From NCBI GenBank assembly GCA_027449725.1, contig DAIDLB010000089.1:1-6955 (forward strand): a stretch of 6,955 bases of DNA, in the 5' to 3' direction. The stretch comes from Chlamydiota bacterium (GTDB lineage Bacteria > Chlamydiota > Chlamydiia > Chlamydiales > SM23-39). Under the pieces are notes generated by a model. It made no database searches and had not been told where the DNA came from. It was given only the letters and a program-made list of their open reading frames with translations. The position numbers and the translations under genes are program-made. This document shows positions 1-5,098 of this stretch, piece after piece; the stretch's first letter is position 1, and each line of letters opens with the position of its first letter.

Positions 1-881
1 AGTTTTTGATTATGCGAGCCTTCTATATTAACATGATGCATTGTGCGATACCCCTTTTTTGAGGGGGCTGCGCGCAGGGAGCTATGTATTCCTAAGGAAA
101 GTAATAAATGTTGCACTTGCTTAGCTAAACGAGGACTTGATGATGCATAGTAAATTGCCGCTGCTGGCTTTCTTCCCGAGATTCGTTTTTCGCTTACATT
201 CCCATCGGTTGCCCAAAGATGATGCAGAAAATACGTTCTCTGAGAAGCTGGACTGGAGAGAACAGCTTGAGGAATTTGTTTCTCATATGAACGCACGCGC
301 TCAATACCCAGATTAGAAAACCACGTTGTGATTGGATGGCACTTCCCACGTGTAAGCCGTGTCGGACTTGGCAAATAAATATGATGCCAGTTCTTTTGAG
401 CGACAATTTTACCATTAATCCCAAACAATTTTTTTGAAGTAACTTCGACTGTTTGCAGGTTTGAAAGATCGGCAGTTGTGTAATGATAGGGCTGGTTGGG
501 TAGAATGCACCCATCGCCAAGCAGATGGCCTAATAAGGCCAGTTCGTCTTTTTCAAGCGATCGGCGTCCGGATATATTCATATTTCGAGGGATCGCGATG
601 CGATCGCCTGTTTTAAGGTCATCGAGGCGTGTCCAGCCCTCCAACTTGAGAAATGGATGGTTTGCGCTGGCCTTAATGCTGCGGCCGCTTTTAGTTTTCA
701 GTTCATAGACGGTTTTTTTGCCTGAATAAAAGGCTTTTAGCATTGCGTATTTGCCGACTTTGAGGTCCTTGTCGACAGCGAAGACTTGAATCGGCGTTTG
801 TTCTCTCCGTTCAGCCAGTTCCCGGATCGTGTAGACTCTGCCTGTGTCGGCGTCTTGAATTTCTGCATCGCCGGTAAGGCA
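1..881 (-). mobile_element. DnaB intein with LAGLIDADG homing endonuclease domain (C-terminal end missing)
   Basis: This is an in-frame protein intron in dnaB, of which 293 residues are visible. It starts with the nucleophile Cys1 (CLTGDAEI, block A) directly after helicase DLRESG. That is the site used by the Synechocystis and Rhodothermus DnaB inteins, which begin CISGD and CLAGD. Block B is GRSIKASANHPFL (residues 66-78) with the Asn74-His75 pair; the usual Thr of TxxH is Ser72 here. The middle is a homing endonuclease: first motif LALLGHLLGDG (114-124, acidic Asp123), second motif FLHHLWATDG (218-227, Asp226), followed by a typical LA-x-x-VQ-x-LLLSLGI helix. Both catalytic acids are present and there is no stop or frameshift, so the endonuclease looks intact. 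Splicing blocks F and G (His-Asn) and the C-extein are off the window. GC is about 38% at 361-480 against about 63% at 1381-1500 in the host gene. Intein identity is very secure; activity is inferred. Confidence 0.95.
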
Positions 882-2090
882 GCCCGACTCGCGTAAATCG
901 CTCATCATGGGGCGGTGGCCTTGCCGCTCTTCGACTTTGCGCGAGAGCTGCGCCAGGCAGAGGACGGGGATGTTGAGCTCGCGCGCCAGGTTTTTCATCA
1001 TGCGCGAAATCTCAGAGATCTCATTTTGCCTGTTTTCCGCCGCGCGCATGTTGCCCGATCCGCTGATTAGCTGCAGATAGTCGATCATCAAAAAGCCGAT
1101 GTCGTGAGTCTCTTTCATCCGGCGTGCGCGTGCGCGCAGGTCGGTGATCTTGAGGCCCGGTTGATCGTCGATGATCATCGAGTGCTTTTGCATCGCATTG
1201 ACCGCAGCGACGATCCGCTGGTATTCGGAGCCGTTGAGCGCTCCGGTTTGGATCTTGTCCGATTCCACCTCCGATTGGGAACAGATTACGCGGTGGAGGA
1301 GCTGCGCTGCGCTCATCTCGAGAGAGAAGATGCCTGTGGGGACGCGATTTTTAAAGCAGATCTGTTCGCAGATGTTGAGGGCGAGGGCTGTTTTTCCCAT
1401 CGCCGGGCGCGCGGCCATGATGTAGAGGTTGGAGGGAGACAGGCCATTGAGCACTTTGTCCAGGTCGATGAAGTGCGTGGGGAGTCCTGTGACGGCCGGA
1501 TCGTTTGGGTCCCGCTCCTGGAATTTTTGCTGCCGCTCCTGCAGTTCTTTCAGGTAGGGCAGCCCCGATTCCGCTTTCGACCCGGTGATCAGGTCTTTGA
1601 GCGAGACGCCCGGACTGTTTTGCGCCGATTGCGAGATCTGGAAAAAGCGCGCTTGCGCCTCGTCGAGCGCCGCGTGAACGTCATCCGGTTCGGAGAGCGC
1701 TGATTTTTCGATGCTCTGCGCCGCGTGGACCATGCGCCGGAGGATCGCCTTCTCCCGCACCAGGCTGGCGTACTCTTCGATATAGGCGGAGGTGCCTGCG
1801 AATTGGGCCAGGGCTGTCAGGTAGCTGATGCCGCCGATCGAGTCGAGCTTGTTTTGCCGCTTCAGATCTTCCGCAATCAGGTGGATGTCCGCCGGACGGT
1901 CCGAACAGTAGGCGGTCTTCAGAGAGCCGAAGATCGTTTGGTGCTCGGTGTAGTAAAAGTCGATGTCCTCGAGAAGATCGGCCGCGATATTCAGGCCGTT
2001 GACGCTCGTCAGCATGCAGCCGAGCACCATCATCTCCGATTCTTTCGAATTGGGGGGGATCTTGACGTCGAATTCTCTTTTCTTGGACAT
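1..2090 (-). CDS. dnaB: Replicative DNA helicase DnaB, interrupted by an intein (3' end beyond the window)
   Basis: DnaB is the hexameric, ATP-driven helicase that unwinds DNA at the replication fork and recruits primase. The frame is open from the ATG at 2090 to the left edge without a stop (an upstream in-frame TAG lies at 2148-2150). Residues 1-403 are helicase: an N-terminal domain (about 10-115, beginning PPNSKESEMMVLG), then the RecA-like domain with Walker A ARPAMGKT (Lys233), the SLEM motif with the probable catalytic Glu258, the Walker B-type strand FLMIDYLQ (Asp337), and DLRESG ending at residue 403. At that point the frame continues into an intein beginning with Cys at 881. The normal continuation, about 60-70 residues starting SIEQDAD in relatives, must lie beyond the left edge. 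The ribosome binding site is weak (AGAGA a few bases before the ATG). Identity as DnaB is certain from motifs; whether the product is functional depends on splicing, which cannot be judged here. Confidence 0.96.
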   Translation of the reverse strand, partial: MSKKREFDVKIPPNSKESEMMVLGCMLTSVNGLNIAADLLEDIDFYYTEHQTIFGSLKTAYCSDRPADIHLIAEDLKRQNKLDSIGGISYLTALAQFAGTSAYIEEYASLVREKAILRRMVHAAQSIEKSALSEPDDVHAALDEAQARFFQISQSAQNSPGVSLKDLITGSKAESGLPYLKELQERQQKFQERDPNDPAVTGLPTHFIDLDKVLNGLSPSNLYIMAARPAMGKTALALNICEQICFKNRVPTGIFSLEMSAAQLLHRVICSQSEVESDKIQTGALNGSEYQRIVAAVNAMQKHSMIIDDQPGLKITDLRARARRMKETHDIGFLMIDYLQLISGSGNMRAAENRQNEISEISRMMKNLARELNIPVLCLAQLSRKVEERQGHRPMMSDLRESGCLTGDAEIQDADTGRVYTIRELAERREQTPIQVFAVDKDLKVGKYAMLKAFYSGKKTVYELKTKSGRSIKASANHPFLKLEGWTRLDDLKTGDRIAIPRNMNISGRRSLEKDELALLGHLLGDGCILPNQPYHYTTADLSNLQTVEVTSKKLFGINGKIVAQKNWHHIYLPSPTRLTRGKCHPITTWFSNLGIERVRSYEKQIPQAVLSSPASQRTYFLHHLWATDGNVSEKRISGRKPAAAIYYASSSPRLAKQVQHLLLSLGIHSSLRAAPSKKGYRTMHHVNIEGSHNQK

Positions 2091-2154
2091 AGTCTCTACT
2101 GTAAAAAATTTGCTGCTAAAAAGAAAGAACGGAACAGGGCTGACGCGCTAAAAT

Positions 2155-2263
2155 TCGGATGGCGCAATAAGAAATAACAGGAGGGCAGGATAATCAGGAT
2201 AAAAAAGCAAATGCACTGCCCTGGCCATCCTACCATCCTGTTATTTCTTATTGCACTATCCGA
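2155..2263. repeat. 109-bp palindromic element with 37-bp inverted arms
   Basis: The left arm 2155-2191 and right arm 2227-2263 are inverted copies matching at 33 of 37 positions, including a perfect 19-bp core (GCAATAAGAAATAACAGGA at 2164-2182, reversed at 2236-2254). The 35-nt spacer is 2192-2226. Inner parts of the arms are built from short repeats of the type AGGAT plus 3-4 bases (AGGATAATCAGGATA at 2187-2201). A smaller alternative hairpin, GGGCAG 2183-2188 with CTGCCC 2216-2221, is also possible. The element lies between the leftward tRNA-Ser and leftward dnaB. It could fold as a long RNA hairpin that ends or processes the tRNA transcript, or be a non-autonomous mobile repeat. No target duplication is visible at its edges and no long T-run follows either arm. 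Confidence 0.85.
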
Positions 2264-2272
2264 TCTGAAGAA

Positions 2273-2362
2273 CGGAAAGAGAGGGATTTGAACCCTCGGT
2301 ACCCCTTTACAGAGTACGCGTCCTTAGCAGGGACGTGCCTTCGGCCACTCAGCCATCTTTCC
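2273..2362 (-). tRNA. tRNA-Ser (anticodon GCU)
   Basis: This 90-nt class II tRNA reads AGC and AGU serine codons. On the minus strand the acceptor stem is GGAAAGA paired with TCTTTCC, with discriminator G73. The anticodon stem CGTCC/GGACG encloses the loop CTGCTAA with GCT as anticodon. The long variable arm pairs GTACTC with GGGTAC, and the T arm is GAGGG-TTCAAAT-CCCTC. All stems pair, and the long variable arm together with the anticodon settles serine. CCA is not encoded (the next bases are TTC), so it must be added by the CCA-adding enzyme. It lies 31 bases downstream of the leftward membrane-protein gene and has its own candidate promoter. Confidence 0.97.
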
Positions 2363-2372
2363 AAGGCGTCTA

Positions 2373-2401
2373 ATCTTAGGCTATCCGAGCCTTTTATTCA
2401 A
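2373..2401 (-). promoter_or_regulatory. Candidate promoter of tRNA-Ser
   Basis: On the minus strand TTGAAT (2396-2401) and TAAGAT (2373-2378) are separated by exactly 17 bases. The predicted start is about 5 bases before the tRNA 5' end, a good position for a tRNA promoter. Each hexamer matches the sigma-70/sigma-66 consensus at 4 of 6 positions. The -35 box overlaps the stop codon of the gene upstream. The spacer contains a small palindrome, AGGCT-5-AGCCT (2378-2392). Confidence 0.5.
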
Positions 2402-3230
2402 GATAGTAGGGCTGGGAAAGCCGTTTTCCGTTGAGGGCGTTCCAGTAGGAGGTCATTTGGGAGCCGTCCGGATTCTGGACGGTGATGCTGTAGACGGGAA
2501 GAAAAATTTCGGTTGTCTTGCGGATCGCAAAGTCGGGGCCGAAGGCGGCGCGGGCGATTTGCTCCACCTGGGCGGAACGAAAGCGCTTTCGCGCCCTTTC
2601 CGCACTCTTGGTCTTCTTCGTGACAAGGTTCAGATCGAGGCGGGTTTCAGGAATGACCTGCAGCCGCGGGCTTTGGAGATGGAGCCGGTAGCTGTTGCCG
2701 TTTTGGACGATCAGGCTTTTTTTGCGGCACGCCTCCGCCCACTCGTCAAGCAGGTGGTTTTCGATATTTAAGAATTTCGAGATCCCCTCGCGATCCCAGG
2801 ACCCTCCCCGGCTCGCCAGCGCGTTGATGATCTTGAACTCCTGCCGCGTCGCGTTGGAAGCGATGCAGTCGCGAAACCCGTGCGTTTTTTCCCAGGTGCT
2901 CGCATTGATCACCATCTCGCCGTCGACAAGGCCCCAGAGGATCACCCCTTCTCCCGTGCGATCGAAAGAACGGTTGTATTTGACCTCCATCAGAAGGTAA
3001 GGGTAGAACTTCAGCGACGGTTCGAGATAGACGTGTTCGTTGTCTTTCAAGAGCTCGCGCCTATGCGCCTCCATGATCGCTTCGGCGGAATAGCGCACTT
3101 CCAGGGTCTGGAACGTCCCCGAGCTAAGCAAATCTTCCGCTTTTGTGCGCATATGGGGGAACTTGTGCCAGAGGATCACTCCGCCTAAAAAAACCGCAAG
3201 GCTACAAAGGATGATGAGGGCAATTCGCAT
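2394..3230 (-). CDS. Membrane-anchored protein of unknown function with a possible winged-helix segment
   Basis: I do not recognise this 278-residue protein. Residues 3-21 (ALIILCSLAVFLGGVIL) form one hydrophobic helix with a single Arg before it, so it is either a membrane anchor or an uncleaved signal; the rest is soluble. Residues about 128-186 have the pattern of a winged-helix fold: a first helix ending LASRGG, a second with ISKFLNI, a third with DEWAEACRKK, then a QNGNSYRLHL wing-like hairpin. A strongly basic stretch (205-218, KKTKSAERARKRFR) follows, and then a C-terminal part with alternating hydrophobic residues (IFLPVYSITV, 242-251). The helix pattern is my reading and not a domain search. 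The ATG at 3230 is chosen because it keeps the anchor; no clear ribosome binding site precedes it. It is transcribed leftward toward tRNA-Ser and is probably monocistronic. Real-gene confidence is high from length, anchor and codon pattern; function unknown. Confidence 0.8.
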   Translation of the reverse strand: MRIALIILCSLAVFLGGVILWHKFPHMRTKAEDLLSSGTFQTLEVRYSAEAIMEAHRRELLKDNEHVYLEPSLKFYPYLLMEVKYNRSFDRTGEGVILWGLVDGEMVINASTWEKTHGFRDCIASNATRQEFKIINALASRGGSWDREGISKFLNIENHLLDEWAEACRKKSLIVQNGNSYRLHLQSPRLQVIPETRLDLNLVTKKTKSAERARKRFRSAQVEQIARAAFGPDFAIRKTTEIFLPVYSITVQNPDGSQMTSYWNALNGKRLSQPYYLE

Positions 3231-3411
3231 AGTACAAGCGCTAGAGGTTATCCTATTTGGCTTTTAGCGCAAATGGAATTTTTTGAACAGGGTTTTTGAA
3301 AAAATATTTTAATTATAAAGAAGCATTGAAAAGGTATTATTTTTCTTTTAATAAATCAAAGTTTTGTGTTATAAATGTAAGATTAAATTCAATTTAGGTG
3401 GAGGTGGTATT
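3231..3411. promoter_or_regulatory. AT-rich divergent intergenic region with a candidate rightward promoter
   Basis: These 181 bases separate two divergent genes and are strikingly AT-rich from about 3271. For the rightward gene the best candidate is an extended -10, TGTTATAAA (3367-3375), about 37 bases before the ATG, with only a weak T-rich -35 near 3347-3352. A TTGAAA at 3326-3331 has no good partner. For the leftward gene a TATAAT lies on the minus strand at 3312-3317 without a convincing -35. In such AT-rich DNA these matches are weak evidence, but promoters for both genes must lie here or nearby. Confidence 0.4.
3400..3405 (+). promoter_or_regulatory. Ribosome binding site deciding the start at 3412
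   Basis: GGAGGT sits 6 bases before the ATG at 3412. It favours this ATG over an in-frame TTG at 3364, which would add 16 residues and has no ribosome binding site. Confidence 0.8.
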
Positions 3412-4386
3412 ATGGCGAGTTCGATATCTTTTAAGATGGAGGCTTCGTTTAGCGAATCCTATTCCGCTCCGGAAGAAAAACGCTCCAAGGTGCGGAATGC
3501 AATCCCGGGGCCGTCGAGCGCGTCTTACGGCAGAAGAAAATGGGAAAAGAAGGCAAATGACGAAGACATGGAGAACGCGGTCACCGGTGTGCTTGGAGGG
3601 AAAAAAGCTCCTCCCATTCAGTTTGCCGACACGAAAAAGCTGAGAGCCGAATTCGAGAGGCGGGCGAAAGAAGATCCTGATCTGGAAGCACAGCGGAAAA
3701 ACATTCTTGGCACCCTTGAGACACTCGAAGACGCGCAAAATATTCTTACGGGGTCCAAGGTGAAATACAAGCATTTTGGTTCCCATAAACGGGGAGACAG
3801 GCAATTGCAGCGCGTTTGCGTGGAATTGCACGAAGGGGTCAGGCAGGCATATGAACGTGCAGAAGCTTTGGAGTTCTCTTCCTATTTTTTCAGCAAGGTC
3901 CTCCCGAAAAACGGCTGCTACGAAAAAACAACGGCCAAAATTACCGATCACAACAGCGCTTTTTTAGCGGGCGGCACGCTTTTCTTGCAGGAAATGGCCA
4001 ATATCTATCAGGTTAGCGCGAAAGCGAAACGTCCGATGCCGCTGGAGGCATTTCAAGAGTTTTTGGCGCCATTTGCCCAGAAATTTCCCTACGACAAAGG
4101 CGATTTTCAGCTCCTTATGGCAGAGGGCATTCTGTCTGCGGAAGCCGATGGCCGCCCTCAGGAAATTTTGGCAATCATGAACTCCCTGTTTGACAGCTGG
4201 GTTGCCGAAGACGGAGGCGAAAACATGATGAAATTGGATCCGTTTAAGGCTTATCTCAGGGCGAATGCGGAAACGAGGCTGTCTGCCGAAGAAATGGAGC
4301 GGTTTGATACGTATGTCGAGGCGTTTTTCAGGCAAAACAGCAATGCCGAGAGAATGCTGATCCTCAAATCGACAGACTGGTTTTAG
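3412..4386 (+). CDS. Uncharacterised protein, long paralogue of the KYKHF-HKR family
   Basis: I do not recognise this 324-residue protein. Residues 1-40 are rich in Ser and Ala and low in order-promoting residues (MASSISFKMEASFSESYSAP), as in many type III secretion signals. Residues 41-92 are highly charged. Residues 95-149 form the conserved block shared with the convergent gene at 4383-4772: KNI-x(2)-T-x-E-x-LEDA, then KYKHF-x-x-HKR. The rest (about 150-324) looks mostly helical and is absent from the short paralogue. No transmembrane segment, enzyme motif or cysteine cluster is visible. The ATG at 3412 is preceded by a strong GGAGGT. Its stop codon (4384-4386) overlaps that of the opposing gene. 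Secretion into a host cell is only a guess from the N-terminus and the presumed chlamydial lifestyle; a structural or regulatory cytosolic protein is equally possible. Confidence 0.85.
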   Translation: MASSISFKMEASFSESYSAPEEKRSKVRNAIPGPSSASYGRRKWEKKANDEDMENAVTGVLGGKKAPPIQFADTKKLRAEFERRAKEDPDLEAQRKNILGTLETLEDAQNILTGSKVKYKHFGSHKRGDRQLQRVCVELHEGVRQAYERAEALEFSSYFFSKVLPKNGCYEKTTAKITDHNSAFLAGGTLFLQEMANIYQVSAKAKRPMPLEAFQEFLAPFAQKFPYDKGDFQLLMAEGILSAEADGRPQEILAIMNSLFDSWVAEDGGENMMKLDPFKAYLRANAETRLSAEEMERFDTYVEAFFRQNSNAERMLILKSTDWF

Positions 4387-4772
4387 GCGATTTGCGAATA
4401 GTAGTCGAGGATGGCATTTCCGCGTTTGATGTGGCATCCGGTCACATCCAAGGCGTTGATGAACAGGAGGGGGTCTTTCTCATAAGCGAAATTAGCGGCG
4501 AAGCATACCTGCGCGAAAAAGGCCGTCAGCCGTTTTTGGTCTCGTTTATGAGCGCTGAAATGTTTGTATTTCAGTGTTTTTCCCTCCAAAAGCTGCTCTG
4601 CGTCTTCCAGTACTTCAATTGTAGTGCGGATGTTTTTGCAAGCCTTGCTTGAAAAGCAACCCCTGTTTTCTTCAAATACACGGTTTACTTTTTGGGAGAG
4701 CGGTTCCTCTAGCTCCCTTCGCGAAGAAGGAGAACTGGATATTTTATTGCCAAATTGAATTGAATTTAACAT
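4383..4772 (-). CDS. Uncharacterised small protein, short paralogue of the KYKHF-HKR family
   Basis: This is a 129-residue protein of unknown function. Residues 45-99 align without gaps to residues 95-149 of the convergent 324-residue protein: 23 of 55 identical by hand count, including KNI, LEDA, KYKHF and HKR. The N-terminal 20 residues are Ser-rich (MLNSIQFGNKISSSPSSRRE). It lacks any counterpart of the last 175 residues of the long paralogue and ends cleanly in a TAA at 4383-4385. It is therefore either a naturally short family member or a copy that lost its C-terminal region; it is too conserved and too well equipped with signals to be a shadow. GAGGA (4776-4780) lies 3 bases before the ATG, and a well-formed promoter lies just upstream. 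The opposite strand is also partly open but lacks comparable support. Confidence 0.85.
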   Translation of the reverse strand: MLNSIQFGNKISSSPSSRRELEEPLSQKVNRVFEENRGCFSSKACKNIRTTIEVLEDAEQLLEGKTLKYKHFSAHKRDQKRLTAFFAQVCFAANFAYEKDPLLFINALDVTGCHIKRGNAILDYYSQIA

Positions 4773-4801
4773 TATTCCTCAGTTTTGATGATTGATAGTG
4801 G

Positions 4802-4830
4802 ATCATAATGCATTTCTGAGTTTCTGTAAA
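4802..4830 (-). promoter_or_regulatory. Promoter of the short paralogue
   Basis: On the minus strand TTTACA (4825-4830) and TATGAT (4802-4807) each match the sigma-70/sigma-66 consensus at 5 of 6 positions, with an ideal 17-base spacer. The predicted start near 4795 gives a leader of about 23 bases that contains the GAGGA ribosome binding site. This is the best-formed promoter in the window. Confidence 0.65.
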
Positions 4831-4868
4831 TGTAGTAAATTTTATTTTCCTCGAGGGTATATCCATAA

Positions 4869-5012
4869 ATGGCGGATTGCAGTACAATTTCTTCAGAATC
4901 AACCTATCCGTATGGAGAGTCTATGTGTCTATTGATTGAACAGCCCCGCTTTGCATCCCCTATCTCTTCTTTAAAACGTAAGTCTCTTTTCGTTTGCTCT
5001 AAACGAAAGTAA
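4869..5012 (+). CDS. Possible small ORF or leader peptide upstream of lysC
   Basis: This 47-codon frame begins at ATG 4869, directly after an in-frame TAA, and ends with TAA at 5010-5012. An internal ATG at 4923 gives a 29-residue version with a better ribosome binding site: GGAG at 4914-4917, 5 bases before the ATG. For 4869 the only candidate is GAGGG, 11 bases upstream. The peptide starts Ser/Thr-rich and ends basic, with two KRK clusters (residues 36-38 and 45-47 of the long form) among the last 12 codons. The final codons overlap a hairpin at 4988-5008. With lysC immediately downstream, Lys codons inside a hairpin suggest a leader peptide for lysine-dependent attenuation; an independent small protein, or a chance frame, is also possible. 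No homologue comes to mind. Confidence 0.35.
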   Translation: MADCSTISSESTYPYGESMCLLIEQPRFASPISSLKRKSLFVCSKRK

Positions 5013-5030
5013 TTTTCCCCTCTTTTTTTT
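4987..5030 (+). terminator. Hairpin with T-runs upstream of lysC (terminator or attenuator)
   Basis: TTTCGTTT (4988-4995) and AAACGAAA (5001-5008) form an 8-bp stem with a 5-base loop, extendable by a T-G pair. T4 follows at 5013-5016 and T8 at 5023-5030. The stem is AT-rich (two G-C pairs) and the long T-run is not adjacent, so intrinsic termination would be weak. An exclusive alternative pairing exists: AAACG at 4974-4978 with CGTTT at 4991-4995. The hairpin overlaps the end of the small ORF. Confidence 0.35.
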
Positions 5031-5048
5031 GCTTTTTTTATGTGTTTT

Positions 5049-5054
5049 TACAAT
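5049..5054 (+). promoter_or_regulatory. Candidate -10 box for lysC-dapB
   Basis: TACAAT matches the -10 consensus at 5 of 6 positions and would start transcription near 5061, about 38 bases before the lysC ATG. The -35 region is only a T-run (5023-5030), so support is modest. A second TACAAT at 4883-4888 could start a longer transcript that includes the small ORF (from its ATG at 4923) and the hairpin. Confidence 0.3.
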
Positions 5055-5098
5055 TCCTAAATGGGATTGGTTTATAGCGATTATACATTGGTTTGATT

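Noticed and set aside
194..520. Leftward 108-codon open frame
   Set aside because: It lies in another frame of the same strand as the intein, which shows LAGLIDADG motifs in its own frame here; the alternative product has no recognisable pattern.
1104..1703. Rightward 199-codon frame, and another at 1725-2177, antisense to dnaB
   Set aside because: The DnaB frame carries all helicase motifs across this stretch; the antisense frames are open because of high GC and show no ribosome binding site or familiar motif.
2149..2269. Target-site duplication flanking the palindromic element
   Set aside because: The flanks (TAAAAT on the left, TCTGAA on the right) do not match, so insertion by a transposase cannot be shown from the sequence.
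3364..3411. N-terminal extension of the 324-residue protein from TTG 3364
   Set aside because: It would translate through the GGAGGT ribosome binding site and the candidate extended -10; the ATG at 3412 is clearly better.
3394..3951. Leftward 185-codon frame opposite the long paralogue
   Set aside because: The sense frame is homologous to the convergent gene and has a strong ribosome binding site; the antisense frame has neither.
4849..4872. Small palindromes CCTCGAGG (4849-4856) and CCAT-AA-ATGG (4863-4872) as an operator
   Set aside because: Both are short and single, and are expected by chance at this length; nothing ties them to a regulator.
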